From Reticulitermes lucifugus (Eukaryota; Arthropoda; Insecta; Blattodea; Rhinotermitidae), in NCBI GenBank assembly GCA_026260175.1, contig JAKCWW010002169.1, forward strand, positions 21,815-60,815: 39,001 nucleotides of DNA, written 5' to 3'. The translations under genes and the position numbers were made by a program. The notes under the pieces are model-generated. The model was not told the origin of the DNA, ran no database searches, and saw nothing but the letters and a program-made list of their open reading frames with translations. The first letter of the stretch is position 1, and every line of letters starts with the position of its first letter. Positions 8,314 through 19,790 of this stretch are shown in pieces.

Positions 8314-11300
8314 TATGAAGCATATAATCTTTGGAACATATGTCTATAATATGGAAACTCACTACCTGTTCCTATGCAATAATCAAGCAAACAAATATAA
8401 CGAGGACTACGTGTCATCGCTTCTTTGAAAGAAACACACGGCATTCCTGTAACTTATCTGTTATATCTCAGGAAATATTGCATTTTACTAATTTTCTGAC
8501 ATAATAAATTACCTTCTGGAACAGACTGTATAATCTCACTTTGCTCTCAATCGAGAGCAGGCAAACGGTTTAATGTGCGTGGAAGGAAACTTGAAACCAC
8601 TTTAAAAGACACTTCGAAATATTACAAATGTTTTTCAACAAATTAAACAATTAGCATTTACAAATTTGTTGTTTTCAGCTGAGGTTATATGTATGTCAAA
8701 TGTAAGTCTGCACACTGTTCAGTGAAAATATTACAATCCGAACATAAAGTTTACTACGTCAGACTATCTGTGCTCACAAGAACCGAACTGGTGGGTAATA
8801 GACGTGATTACATAAAAAGCCAGTATATGTACGTACTGTTTCCTTACACTCAAGGAGAACGTGACCCTTTGGGAAATAGTTAAAATAACACAGTACGTAG
8901 CACGGCCGATTATTTTTATTGCTCCTCTGCAAATGACATCTTGAGCGACATTTACTTACGCTATTCTACCATAAAGGAGACGGACGATTGATGGGAGAAA
9001 AGAATGACATGACGCAAAACGAAATGGGATGAGAAAGGAAAACGAGAGAAATTTGGGACCAAGGCGATAAAAGAAAGCAAGAAAGGAATGGGGGACGGGA
9101 TACGAAAGCAACATCCGCATGCGCTAAAATGTCATGACCAGATGCCGGTTCGTCCTGAGATATGTCTCTTGTTTATTCCAGTCCAACCAGGAAAAGGCCG
9201 AGCTGGTGCCATGGAAGATGTCACAGTCTCTTTATTCTACGGGTCCTCTGAAATTACCACAATGAAGCCCACTCGTAATACTGTACTTCATCACCTGATA
9301 CTAAATTACATTTGTAGTTCACGATGCAAGTCTTCTATACTGTTCTTTGACTTCTTGAACTGTAATGACGGAGGCAGCACGCTCCTCCGAAACTCCGGTA
9401 ACTGTTTACCAATCTTGAATCTTCATCAACACCGCTGTGACAACCTCAAATCACGAACGTCTGCAGTTGCAATAATGTACCCAACAAATCCACATCAGCC
9501 TGTGGACACATTTTACCTGAGAGGCTCGCCTAAACAATCTTTGTAAGGTTTCCACCCACCCTATGTAAGCATGGATTACTGCCGTCTCATCCTTGAGCTG
9601 GCGGTTAAACACAGTGCTATAACCGAATCGACATTTTCTAAAACGACCCATGTCAGTCTTTGGGTAAAGCTGAGTCAATACATGTACTGCGATGTATGGT
9701 GATACGTATACCGTCTGCAAGAGCAACGACACACGCAGTTCCATTCCTTTGATACTTAAACAACGGTTGGTTAACACTGACTGCTGGAGAAACGACGTCA
9801 CGTGACGGGTGCCGTTCTCCTTCAACCGAGGCTAAATTAAGCGGCATGTTTCATTTTGGATTTCACAAACAATGAAATATCTGACACTTGTACGGGGCAG
9901 AACCGTAATCATAGTGTGTGAGATTCTTCTTGGCACTGCTAGGCACGGCAGATTTCAGGCAGTGAATCGGTACTTCCTCACTGGTATTTGCCTATGACAA
10001 GGGTTTTACTACGGTCAAAGAAAACGTGAGGGGGAATGAGGAATGAGAGGATTTACGTAACAAAGAAATACACAGAACTTCACCAGGTTTTCTGTTGAAA
10101 TCAAGTCGTCGTGGTGTGTCAGGAGGTCAAAAACAGTCCTTTCAAATCTCTCTCATCTCATGCACCTTCGATACTGTAACCATACACCAGACACAGTATA
10201 GACAATGATACAATGCTTGCAACATCATACATGTCTGAGTGACGTATACCTTGAAACTTGGACCCAAACATCCGACTTAAGTAAATACCCCAACACAACC
10301 TGCGTATTCTGAAGGAAAGGTGCCCGTAACTGACAAAAATATTCACGATATTCGAGAAGTTAGGCAGTACACTCCCAAACAGCATAGTCATTTTTTAAGA
10401 ACATTCTTAACAGATCTGGTACGAGTGAAGATGATGCAGATGACGAAGAGGTGCGGAGACTGACAGATCACCTAACAGAATGAATTGTGAAGTCCTTATT
10501 AACTATACTTCGCGCGCGTCTAGTGAAAAGGAGCGGTAGTTTTTGTGCGTTATGACGAGTTGCGTCTGGAGCTTAACGTATTGTGAGGTGCTGTATTCAT
10601 AACTTCGGAGTATCATTTTTTAATTTGTACAGATAATAAATACAGAACATAAAAAATTAAGAGATGAACGATTGATATTTCTACAACATCCCGTGTCTGC
10701 AACATAAACAAATTAGAACTAATGATTTGGGACGGAACACAAGCCTGTTAATATTCTCTACGTGACCGAGCCATTTACAGCTTTATTTGTGAACCAAAAT
10801 GTGTCATAAAGTTTATCTTAAGTGTTTTCGGTACTAGGGTTTCTTTGCATGCATTGTTTTTGAAAAATCGATTCAATTAAACTGTATTTAAATTGCAAAC
10901 AACAACAATAATTTACTTAATAAATGAAGAGGCCTTACGTTAGACTTTCAACGAGCATTACACTAGTACAAGCAATTAAATAAATTCTTTCTGAACAGCG
11001 TAATTACGTCAAGGCAGTGTCTTCCAGCAGATACGTAACAATTGCAGATACGTGGCCAAGACCAGAATCATGCATCTTGAATTATATCCAGGTTCAAAAT
11101 GTGCTCAATCTAATACACAGACCAATGTTCTTTTAGCTGTTTCTCGGCTCCAGCGCCCTTCCTTTATCTTTTCACTGATGTAAACAAATTAAATTTCCAA
11201 TTTCAGCTGTAACTTGCAAGATAAAGGAAAAAGTGCAAATTCATTTTTTACACACGAACTGTTAACACTGTTATTAAATAAACAGTTATAAAATGCGGGG

Positions 11301-11880
11301 GAAATGCGAATTTAAGCTGGAGAATAATGATATAATTAATAACACGTCGAAGGTAATAAAAATGCTTAAATTATTCCTAACATCATGCTTACTTCTTATT
11401 TTAGACTCAAAGGTGATTGTGGTTCAATAGCCTTCGCTCCCCTCCACTCTCCAGGCTTAAGACGAAGGAGTGTGTATCTTGTTTCAGATTACTGACGTAG
11501 TATCACTTCCTACTGCACTTTCTTCGACCAACAAGGAAAGTCATCATACCGTTCTGCAGACACAACTGACGGGTGGTGTTGTTCCTTCTTCCCGAGGATT
11601 GAACAATACTGGCATTTACTTTCTTTTATAAGAAACATGGACATGCAGTGTAACTATCTGTCAATCTGAAACTCCAGCGGACTTTCGACTGTAAAATCCT
11701 ACCAACTACGAGTAACTGTTACTTCAATTGTTTATACGCCGTACTTGTTCCCATACCTGTCACGTATAGCATATACTCTACATCGCTAATATTAAGTTCA
11801 CATAAACTCACACTGCAGTCGACAAGACAAGGGCGGAAGTGTGCCCACACTAGTCAGCTAACTTCATGGCGCACAGTTCT
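8314..11880. other. Unannotated stretch
   Basis: No gene is recognisable in these 3.5 kb. The longest frame (plus, 9088-9546, 152 codons) has mixed composition and includes NDGGSTLLRNSGNCLPI. That resembles the tail of the same spurious repeat family as 4370-4591, so I treat it as repeat-derived. A minus frame of 124 codons overlaps its end. Confidence 0.5.
9355..9420 (+). repeat. Possible remnant of 'DGGSTFLRNVGNYLP' repeat
   Basis: The plus-strand translation NDGGSTLLRNSGNCLPI resembles the conserved tail (EDGGS.FLRNVG..LP) of a repeat family widespread in insect annotations. This is a short resemblance from memory only; edges and class are unknown. Confidence 0.3.
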
Positions 11881-11884
11881 CCAG

Positions 11885-12125
11885 AGTGCCTCAGCTTTTC
11901 AAGAAATTTCCAGTATTTATGGAACCAGAAGGTTCATTACCGTGTTCAGAACAGCCCGCCACTTGTCCCTATCCTGAATCAGATCAATCCAGTCCGCATC
12001 CTCCCATTCCATTTCAAGATCAATTTTAATATTATCCTCCCACCTACGCCTTTCAAGTGGTTCTTTCCTTCAGGTTTCCGAACCCAAATCCTATACGCAT
12101 TTATCTTTTCCCACACGTGCCAGTT
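11885..12125 (-). mobile_element. LINE 3' end: RT C-terminus plus start of 3' UTR
   Basis: The minus-strand translation reads [18 protein letters not shown]. After a one-base shift it continues [12 protein letters not shown] and then [20 protein letters not shown] to a stop (MNLLVP). These are the last residues of the cockroach/termite LINE ORF2 that I know as [18 protein letters not shown]...DWIDLAQDRDRWRA. The stretch after the stop (CATAAATACTGG on the minus strand) is the 3' UTR start, which recurs at 14209, 28487 and 29215. This is the best-preserved LINE piece in the window, but it is frame-shifted and 5' truncated. Confidence 0.8.
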
Positions 12126-12740
12126 TAGCAGCTATATAAGTAAACTTCACTTGCAAGCTCTGAAAAAAACAATTCTTCATGCAGCAGGAAATAGGACAGC
12201 GGAAGACATCGCTGCCGCATATCGACCGACGCCGCCGCCCGCTCTGCAGTGTCCAGTCGGGCGATAAAAATACTCTCTGCGTATAATGCATACAGCGATT
12301 CGTGTTCATCTGTTTCGTCGCTATGCAACCGTATACAGTAATACATAAAGCGAGCTACTTGGTATTTGCAAATCTCACCGTCACGCAGTGCCACGGTGGT
12401 AAATAGCAGAAACGGCGTGTGATGTCACACACTTTCCTTTTCAGCACATTAATTTAACAAAAAGCAAGAATAATTCAGTGTTTGTTTCTTTGAGTGCACT
12501 AACTTTCATATCAGTTAAGAGACCAACGTATTACACTGTTTAACGAAGTTTACTCGAGACGTGTTTATGAAGTTAACTTAAGATGCGATGCTTTACTCAT
12601 TTATGGTTTCATTTAACGACGCTATCAATTTCTCGAATTATATGGCGTCGGCTGGTAGGATGACTAACCAAAAAGGATATGTAAAGACGCTGTAGTGGTC
12701 TGATTTACTAGCAGGTACCAACCCAGTATTTACTTGGATG
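12126..12740. other. Unannotated stretch
   Basis: I see no gene or recognisable element. The overlapping minus frames at 12091-12394 have no domain that I know. Confidence 0.5.
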
Positions 12741-12970
12741 AGAAACACTACGAAATTGAGTGATTGAGACTAGCTTAATCAACAGGACCCACCTGAGTAG
12801 GCCTGAAGACGGAAGAAGAGCCATCGTCCGAAACGTAGTGAATTTTAGATTTTTATATATTTTTATATTTTACATTTTATACTTTATTCACATTAAAGAC
12901 GATGGACAAAGTCCAAGAAACAAGTGGTTCACAATGTTACATACCATCGTCAAAACTTTTTAGAATTCAA
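12741..12970 (+). repeat. Unclassified interspersed repeat
   Basis: The block GAAGACGGAAGAAGAGCCAT, then CGTCCGAAACGTAGTG and an AT-rich run, has the 'catcttcaggc...cgaaacg' wording that recurs in the fold-back family near 25912. The match is partial and in a different arrangement. A tRNA-like head follows immediately on the opposite strand (12981-13052), so the two may belong to one minus-strand SINE. Confidence 0.25.
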
Positions 12971-12980
12971 CTACGAAAAA

Positions 12981-13052
12981 GATCTGTCAGGATTCGAACG
13001 GGGCACCTTCAGAATACAAGTCAGAAGCGTTACAGCTTCAGCCACTTTGCTT
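12981..13052 (-). repeat. tRNA-like SINE head or tRNA pseudogene
   Basis: Read on the minus strand it has an A-box-like AGTGGCTGAAGCTG (13034-13046) and a B-box-like GTTCGAATCC (12990-12999) at tRNA-like spacing. No CCA end or intact acceptor stem is evident, so it is more likely the head of a SINE running leftward than a working tRNA gene. It differs in sequence from the heads at 4888 and 21400, suggesting a separate SINE family. Confidence 0.5.
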
Positions 13053-13628
13053 GGTGACGTGTAATATAAGGAAGGTACAACAGCAGTATTCCAGTACTAT
13101 ATATCCGAAGGGAAAAGCTCGCTCGAAAAACGGATACTTAATTTAGAGAAGTTCAACATACGATACAAGAATAGGCCACACTTCTGTGCAGAATCTGTGA
13201 TGAGTATTCCCATCCAAAGCAACCCGAAAGACTGCGACAGAGTGACTTCCGATCCACATGCCTGCCAGTAGCAGTGTCTCCTACAAAACAACAGTAAGCA
13301 TACATCGTACCCGCACGCTAATAACCCTGCAACAACCACTTTTATTCTCTGCAGACTCCGTTCTAAGAGCTGCAATCGAATAAAGTCGTTTACGTTATAC
13401 AAAATATGTGTGTGAACTGAAAACGACAAAAAGCAACTGCTCACGACGACACGGTCTTTCCTGAAGGCATCTCAGAACCAAGTCGCCCGACAAACAAACG
13501 TCGCATTCCGTGGTCAACAACCGGTACGACAGGATTACCTCTGCAGACAAACACGTAGCAAGCACTGCACGAACGTACAAAACGCGCGCACTCCCACCCA
13601 CTAACGTATTCACACAATCCAAGACGCA

Positions 13629-13652
13629 CAGACAGACAGACACACACACACA
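13629..13652 (+). repeat. (CAGA)n(CA)n simple repeat
   Basis: Three CAGA-type units pass into CA repeats; read directly. Confidence 0.85.
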
Positions 13653-13808
13653 AAGTAATTTTATTGTGTTATTTCACACTGGCAGCGACCATTTTATTTA
13701 GCAAAATACTAACTCGACATAACATGTTCAACAAAATCCGCCTCCAGTGTCTGAATGATGGGTTTCCTCAACCATTCCAAAAGACTGCTGCTATGTGCTG
13801 AAAATACC

Positions 13809-13844
13809 TTTGCAAGAAGAATGTTTTAACATTCTTCTTGCAAA
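13809..13844. repeat. Perfect hairpin, 17-bp arms, 2-nt loop
   Basis: The left arm TTTGCAAGAAGAATGTT (13809-13825) and the right arm AACATTCTTCTTGCAAA (13828-13844) are exact reverse complements separated by TT. No flanking duplication or element is evident. Confidence 0.9.
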
Positions 13845-14164
13845 ATGGTCAGTATAATGCAAGACTCGTTCGGTAGTTTTACCCGAGACGTATTATGTAA
13901 GAGGCTGCCGTTACGGTATGAGAAATATGAAAACGTGTGAAATGGAACTAACGTACGAGTATCATACGTCACACACTAAACCCACACGCTGTAATCTTTA
14001 CCTTGAGGTCTGAATGTGCTGTAGGCCACATAACACACCAGACACATCAAGATAAATAGCAACAGCATCTGTTAGCAGCAAGGTATAAAGCAAGGTGTCA
14101 AATACTGACTGCCACTCCTGTTTCGTATTCAGAAGCTACCAGGTTCAAATCCTGATTAGGACAG

Positions 14165-14275
14165 GTCCCTTCCAGCCACCCGGATTCTCTACTACGGAAC
14201 ATAGTCACTCAGTCAAGAAATTCCCCGCCTTTTACGACACTAGCAGGTTCTTTATTGTCCTTATAATCTTCATGC
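14165..14275 (-). repeat. LINE 3' UTR fragment
   Basis: CAGTCAAGAAATTCCCCGCC, then a TTTTA-type block and CAGGTTCTTTATTG, parallel the 3' UTR seen at 11890-11950, 28487-28550 and 29215-29270. No coding part is attached. The boundaries are approximate. Confidence 0.5.
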
Positions 14276-14949
14276 CGTGCAGGTCCAAATAAATACAATT
14301 TGCAACACAAACTAGTTTTAACTGCACATCTGTCAACACACGGTTTCTTGACATACGCGTTTCGACCTGTATGTGAATATCACTAGTGTCGTTACTAATG
14401 CCTACACTGCGTCATATTAGTGTCATTATGAATTTGTCTGCGACATACATTAAAACACTTTAAAAGTTTTCTTAATTAAAATCATTTGGTAAACTAAACT
14501 GCGTACATGAATATTCAGCGCAATTATGCACGTATGGTATACATGGTGCACATATGAGTGTGTATGTATATATCTATATATGTAGTTAATACCCTGAATT
14601 ATTCATATATCAGCATGTGCGTCACTATCATTATCCACTACCGTATTAGAACTCCACCTTCCTAAGTGTCGTAAGGAATAAATACACGCACATTGCATGT
14701 CTTTCATTGCCACTGTCACTCACGTACTGGTTGGTAGCCTTCCTTCTTGACGCTGCACATTACAATGCTGATTAACTGTTAATCCTACACCAACACTAAC
14801 TCTTCTCTGCAGATTTATGTACTGAGGTACCTCTGTCTGTATGTGTTTAGTTGTTTTGCTATAATCTTATTTTGTAGCCTGCTGCAATTTTCGTGCTCAA
14901 AACAGCCCAAGGATGTAATCCACTCTGAACTAAACGAAACTATTCATCA

Positions 14950-15160
14950 CTGTTACCTCAAGATACACATAATATCCTCCCGTCTCCTCGTAGGTCTCTT
15001 CCCTTCACGTTTTCAGACTAAAACTTCGTAAGTATTTATTTCCGCCCACGCGAACTTCATCCACTGTCCATATTACCTTTCTCGATTTATCCTAATGATA
15101 TATGACCCCCAATTATGAAACTTATTGCGCATCTTCATCATCCTCCCGTCACTCTCTCCC
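14950..15160 (-). mobile_element. LINE RT C-terminal fragment
   Basis: The minus-strand translation gives NTYEVLV, a stop, KREGKRPTRRREDI and, further upstream, SDGRMMKMRNKFHN. The latter corresponds to GEWRKLHNEEL of the LINE family, and the former to [27 protein letters not shown]. Stops and frameshifts show long decay. Confidence 0.6.
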
Positions 15161-15318
15161 ATCAGCATTTTGCTCTACATTTTTAATCTACAAGCCGTCT
15201 CTAAGAATTTATGTTCTTGTGCTTAATGCAGTTGCTTCTGTAATCACTTAAAATAACTGCGTTTCATAGTTTCGGATATTATGCTGTCTAATAAAATACG
15301 GTATGCTATACGCCACAC

Positions 15319-15963
15319 CAGGAGTAGGCAACCTTCTGTAGAAGAGGGCCAGGCTCTCAAGACGTGAAGGAGAATAGGGCCATATAAGCTTTAGATTTAA
15401 CCGAATCCAGCAAAATCACTCAAAACTATTATGGTCCTATTTGTCCATTCTTTATCAAACACATTAATAAATTCTGCAAATGCCTCTGAAAAAAACTGAA
15501 GAAATCAGTAACTGCTACAATGCAATAAAACAGAAACCAAGCAGTGTTAGACTGAATTAGATGTAAAACATGTGAAGCCTTTTAAATACACTTTGTACCT
15601 GCACAATGGCAACAGCATAATCATAAATATTGTACATTTAGCCTCGTCGTTTTAATGTTTCATTTTAGCAGCACAAAAAACACAAATGGTTTACACATTC
15701 AAAAACTCGAAAAAGTCTGCCCTTCAAGGGATTAAAGATCTTGACATTCCACATTCACTTTGATGACGGGACCGCCGCTGAATTTTGGCGGCAATAAAAT
15801 TTCTAGGTACATCTGGTGGAAAATTGATGACATATGCGTACAGTGACGCAAATAGTCATCAGTCATTTTTGGGGGGAACTTTGATTTAAAAAATTTCATT
15901 CCTGAAAATGCAGCTCGTGGGCCGGATGAAACTGCAACGCTCATCGTAGGTTGCCGACATTTG
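15319..15963 (-). mobile_element. hAT-like transposon remnant
   Basis: The termini CAGGAGTAGGCAACCT (15319-15334) and, inverted, CAAATGTCGGCAACCT (15963-15948) match at 12 of 16 positions and resemble the CAG...GGCAACC ends of hAT elements. The minus-strand interior at 15732-15944 encodes AAFSGMKFFKSKFPPKMTDD. This parallels the AAFS.MK..KSK.RS.LTDEHL block at the C-terminus of hAT (BED-finger) transposases. CTATACG occurs just outside each end (15306-15312 and 15966-15972), possibly an old 8-bp target duplication, but on the left six extra bases intervene. The catalytic domain is deleted. Confidence 0.55.
15732..15944 (-). pseudogene. hAT transposase C-terminal remnant
   Basis: Seventy codons are open from an internal ATG. 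The recognised part is SGMKFFKSKFPPKMTDDYLR, followed later by IKVNVECQDL. In hAT transposases the C-terminal dimerisation region contains the AFS-x-MK...LTDEHL signature, and here it sits next to the 3' inverted terminus as expected. The N-terminal zinc finger and RNase H-like core are absent, so it is non-functional. Confidence 0.5.
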
Positions 15964-15972
15964 CGCTATACG

Positions 15973-16394
15973 ATGGCGAGGAAGATTAAAGTATGTGGAA
16001 GGAGAAAGTAGTATATGGAGGAACACGAGAACATGATAGTATCTGTGAAGTCGAACTATTTTTATTTTGGGCAGCAATCCCACACTGATTGGCCGTAAAT
16101 CGAAGTGCAGACACTTGTGTTCATTACAGGAGACACGCCACTCGGCAACCTCATGTTTAAGCAGAATGAAAGCGGCACTAGGAATGCACAACACACCGCA
16201 CCTTCCTGTTGCAGGTCGCGCTATTTCCACAGGACAGAAATCTTTCAAAATAATCCGTTAGCAATTTCCAATGAAAAAAATTATCTAATCCGTCGTCAGT
16301 AATGTGACTGTCCCATAGCTATGAGATCAACAAACCGTCGTTTGATTTCCGATATGGGCAAGAGATTTTTTCTCCTCAAGGCGTCCACATCGGT
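15973..16394. other. Unannotated stretch
   Basis: Overlapping open frames exist on both strands (minus 15886-16248, plus 16067-16261 and 16105-16302) without a recognisable domain. Confidence 0.45.
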
Positions 16395-16485
16395 CGGCTG
16401 TGGTGCCCACTCGGCTTCCTGTTCAATGGATAACGGGTATTATTTTCCTGGCGGTAAAGAGGCCGGGGCATGAAGCTCAACAGTC
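16395..16485 (+). repeat. SINE body fragment, plus orientation
   Basis: GTGCCCACTCGGCTTCCTGT, AATGGATAACGGG, GGCGGTAAAGAGGCCGGGGC and ATGAAGCTCAAC are the reverse complement of the body of the 4606-4888 SINE in the same order. Head and tail are missing. It is the only copy of this family in the window in plus orientation. Confidence 0.6.
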
Positions 16486-18110
16486 GCTTCCATTTAGTGC
16501 TAATGTTCAGAATGCGTGGAGCTCTACCTACATTCCCGCACGTATCTTCATAGCGTTGTATTTAATTAAGCATAGGGACAACTCTACTCTACTAGTCACT
16601 AGCTTCATTTCAGTAGGTCTAACAGCTCATTCTATCCCAAAAGGCTCGACAAATCCCAGGCGCCTGGTCGCCATAGCACACAGAAATTTTGTTTTGCACC
16701 TCGTATTTTCCAGAGTAGGCCAATAATTTTTATGTCCATTTCTGCGTTTTTGAAAAGCTGAGCTCAACAATGATTTTGCCACAGAACTGCTCATCTACGG
16801 CAGTGAACACTCGCAACACGAAAGTAACTGTTTGCAGTGTCACTAGGCAACGCGAAGCTCGGCTTTGAGCTGCCTAGAGGGTGCAGCAGACCTATCCGCA
16901 CTGATCGCATACTCCGCTGATAGAGAAAATTCGTCCGGCTCCCCAGCTCAACGACAAATTTGTGGTTAACCAGTGTGTTAACCAGGGCGTTACTTGTCTG
17001 CCTGCCATTCCGGAACAGCTTGCTGACTAGCCAGGAAAGCGCAATCCTATCTGCGTGTATTTATCAACGTGGTGGAAGGGTTGGGCCGAGGTTATCTTGA
17101 CCATGACTCACCCGACGCAGGCGCCCAATGCAACTGCAATGGGGTTTCAATATTTACTTTCATGTTTGCTAATGATTAACGGGAAACTCCCGGCATGAGT
17201 GTATTAATATCGATTCAGAAACAAATGGGTAATTTAATACGGCCAGCAAATTTTCGGCTGGCTTTATACAGATACCTCCAGGTTTCCGGGGGTGGGGGGG
17301 GGTGGGGGGAGGTGGATTTTGTACACACAAATCAGGAACACGTAATGGGCCTTTACAGGGATGAAAAATAACAGAATATATTTAGTATGGTTATGAATAG
17401 GATGCCCAGGAGAATACGTGGGCCTAAGAGAGAAGCAGAAGATGGGCAAGTAAAAAAAGTGTGACGAGAAGCTTCACAATTCGTTCGCTTCGTGAAACAT
17501 TATTACGGTAAAGACATTATAAATTTTGGTCGAAGAACGTGAAGTGTGCGAGCAGAAACCACTTGGAAGGATCAGGAGCAGATGCAAACAGTTTGAAAAT
17601 GGATTTTAAATAAACAGGGTGTGACAGTGGACAGGACCGTGACTGAATGTTGTAAATATGGCAGTAACCTTCGGGTTCCATGAAAAGAATTAGAAATATC
17701 AGCTAAGCGAATATCATCTTCTCAGACGGATTTCCTTGATGTCTTATATCGAAGACTTTTAATAAAATTTGTCAACAACAATTTTCATTAAAATCTGACA
17801 AAAGTAACACTTTACACGAACACCTATGGAAATTTATGACAGTATGTCGCTGAATACTGCTTGGAGTGAAAAGAGCTTCAGAACAAAGTCTTAGGGACAG
17901 TTAACACACACTTTTCCCCGAAAATCGTACAGTTTGCGAAATGTTTACAAGAAACGCCACAGAGTCAGATAGCTGACGATCGAAACAATGCGTTAGACTT
18001 ACGCACACTGACAAATTACGCAAAGAATTAAGTGTCATTACGATTTGTTAACCGCACTGTACGTATACGTATAGTTGGCGATAGACTAACACTTTCCATC
18101 TGTGAATGTT
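16486..18110. other. Unannotated stretch
   Basis: I see no gene. A G-rich tract lies at 17288-17315. An imperfect inverted repeat around CTAGGCA...GAGCTGCCTAG (near 16843-16876) is noted but not assigned. Confidence 0.5.
17288..17315 (+). other. G-rich tract, possible G-quadruplex
   Basis: Runs of 5, 9 and 6 guanines are separated by single T residues, followed by two GG pairs. Because the 9-G run can supply two tracts, one strand can provide four G-tracts of at least three. It lies in unannotated DNA with no recognised promoter. Confidence 0.6.
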
Positions 18111-18113
18111 GGT

Positions 18114-18116
<3 letters not shown>

Positions 18117-18143
<27 letters not shown>
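18117..18143 (+). repeat. (TA)n microsatellite
   Basis: An uninterrupted TA run of about 27 bp, read directly. Confidence 0.95.
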
Positions 18144-18144
<1 letters not shown>

Positions 18145-18310
18145 GTAAATGTGTGAATTAGTCCGAACATTTCTTTTCATAACAGACACATACAATTATT
18201 ACAATCAAGACAGTACAAACTCAGTTTGACGTGATCCATCCCGCTGTGTGTATAGACTCAAACAAACAACACCACAGGTTCCGTCCGACATAACCTATAT
18301 ACAGTAACTA

Positions 18311-18763
18311 TTTATACACTACACGTCTCGGTCATTAGACCATCATCACGTGGACAATACAGAAACTCAAAATCCAAGGTAAAAGTGTAACTATTTTGTA
18401 AGATCTCACAAATAATATCGTATGTATAAAATATACAATATACGATACAATTGGATTTTGTAACATAGGCGTGTCATTAACCACGAGCAGTGTGGTGCAT
18501 AACCCAAATATTAAAATTTAGAAATTTTGGATTTAAAAAATTTAAAAATCGTTAGGATTCTAGTTCCTGATTAATTGTTAATTTGACAGTCAACTTCTCT
18601 TCCTATCTGTACTTTTCTTTCTACTCCATTATTTAGCATCTGTATTTTAATTTTTTTTGTTTAAAGATCGGTGTAGGTCAAGCAATACAAACTGACTTTT
18701 TGTATTGTACACGTGATGATGGTCGAATGACCGAAACATGTAGTGTATAAATAATTATTAAAT
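18311..18763. mobile_element. Fold-back / MITE-like element
   Basis: Two 50-bp arms (18311-18360 and 18702-18751) are inverted copies with 46 of 50 positions identical. Both contain CGGTCATT.GACCATCATC and the outer TTTATACACTACA. The interior (about 340 bp) is AT-rich and non-coding. The right arm's outer end is partly duplicated in tandem (18735-18792). No transposase is encoded and no clear target duplication is seen, so the superfamily is unknown. Confidence 0.7.
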
Positions 18764-18792
18764 AACATGTAGTGTATAAATAATTATTAAAT
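18735..18792 (+). repeat. Exact 29-bp tandem duplication
   Basis: The unit AACATGTAGTGTATAAATAA plus nine more bases occurs at 18735-18763 and again, without change, at 18764-18792. It copies the outer end of the right arm of the fold-back element, so it arose after insertion or during it. Confidence 0.9.
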
Positions 18793-19515
18793 AACAAACT
18801 CAGTTGACAAAGCAGTACGCAAAAGATCATAACGCGCCTAAAAGTTATGTTATACGCACATTTCCTATCTTGATGTCACATATCTAGTGTGCAAACCACT
18901 TCGTCATAGGAAATGTAGGGACTTCCGTTTTAAACAGGAAGTAGGGAATCTACAGACTTCATATACCGTAACATACACCGCCCTGGTTCCAAACAACTAG
19001 CCTGCCACGCTTACACATTCTGCAGTGGCAGCGTTCTGTCTTTTGGTATTTTCCAGCACACACATACATATAAATACTACCTCCTTAAGAGAAGAAGCCA
19101 CTTATAAAGACAGAGGCTTAAGGTCACAATTAGTTTGTACTTCAGAATCCGAACTTCACCTACCTGCAGGAGGCCTGAATTCACACAGAAGAGAGGTTAA
19201 TTCCGTCAGCCAGCTGCAAGCCGTCACTGTCCTCTCTTATTTGTGTAACCATCACACATCGTGCCTTACACTTGCTTCCTAAGAAATTTCTGGGATGTCA
19301 CCACTACATTATAACAAATTGTAAACCTCACGTATCCGATAGATGTGATATGGTTTTGAAGCACGTCATGCTCCTGAGTAACACTTTGGTGCACAGTACT
19401 GCTTAAGAAACTAACAGCCGTTCACCTGGCAATGACGTTTTACGTTTATGGCACTCGAAAGTGCATTACCGCGGTCACAAACGTCCGCCTCTCGCCTGAG
19501 TCAGTCGACACCCAG
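18793..19515. other. Unannotated stretch
   Basis: I see no gene or known repeat. One plus frame (19025-19282) has no domain. Confidence 0.5.
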
Positions 19516-19519
19516 CTCC

Positions 19520-19790
19520 TTTAAACTCAATTTTAATATTAGTCATATCAGCATCTAGGTCTAGATCTCCCAAATGGTCTTGTCCATTCATGTTTCCCGG
19601 TTAAAATTTTCTACGCATATCTCACCCCATGCGTGCTACATGTCCCACCCATTTCAATCTACTTTATTCAATTACCCGAATAATATCTAGTTAAGAGCAT
19701 AGGGTACGATGCTTCTCACTACGTAACTTTCTCCAGCCTCCTGTTACGTCCTCCCTTTTATATTCAAATCCTGTCCGCCTTCATCCCAAT
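19520..19790 (-). mobile_element. LINE RT C-terminal fragment
   Basis: The minus-strand translation across several frames gives GWRKLRSEKHRTL, then RLKWVGHVARMG, then a KILTGKHEW block and NIKIEFK. These correspond in order to GEWRKLHNEELHNLY, RRMRWAGHVARMG, NAYRILVGKPEG and DNIKIDL of the LINE family. Many stops and small indels are present. Confidence 0.7.

Larger units (their letters stand above)
13053..14160. other. Unannotated stretch
   Basis: I see no gene. It includes a CAGA/CA simple repeat (13629-13652) and the perfect hairpin at 13809-13844. The minus frames at 13097-13444 and 13395-13653 are cysteine- and leucine-rich but show no domain. Confidence 0.5.

Noticed and set aside
9088..9546. 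152-codon open frame on the plus strand
   Set aside because: Mixed composition, no domain, and a segment (NDGGSTLLRNSGNCLPI) that looks like a known dispersed repeat; a 124-codon frame overlaps it on the other strand.
10158..10391. Minus frame reminiscent of the region upstream of LINE RT tails
   Set aside because: The resemblance was only in nucleotide wording to 5680-5760 and did not include any diagnostic RT residues.
12981..13052. Functional tRNA gene
   Set aside because: A- and B-box-like words are present but no intact acceptor stem was found; a SINE head fits better.
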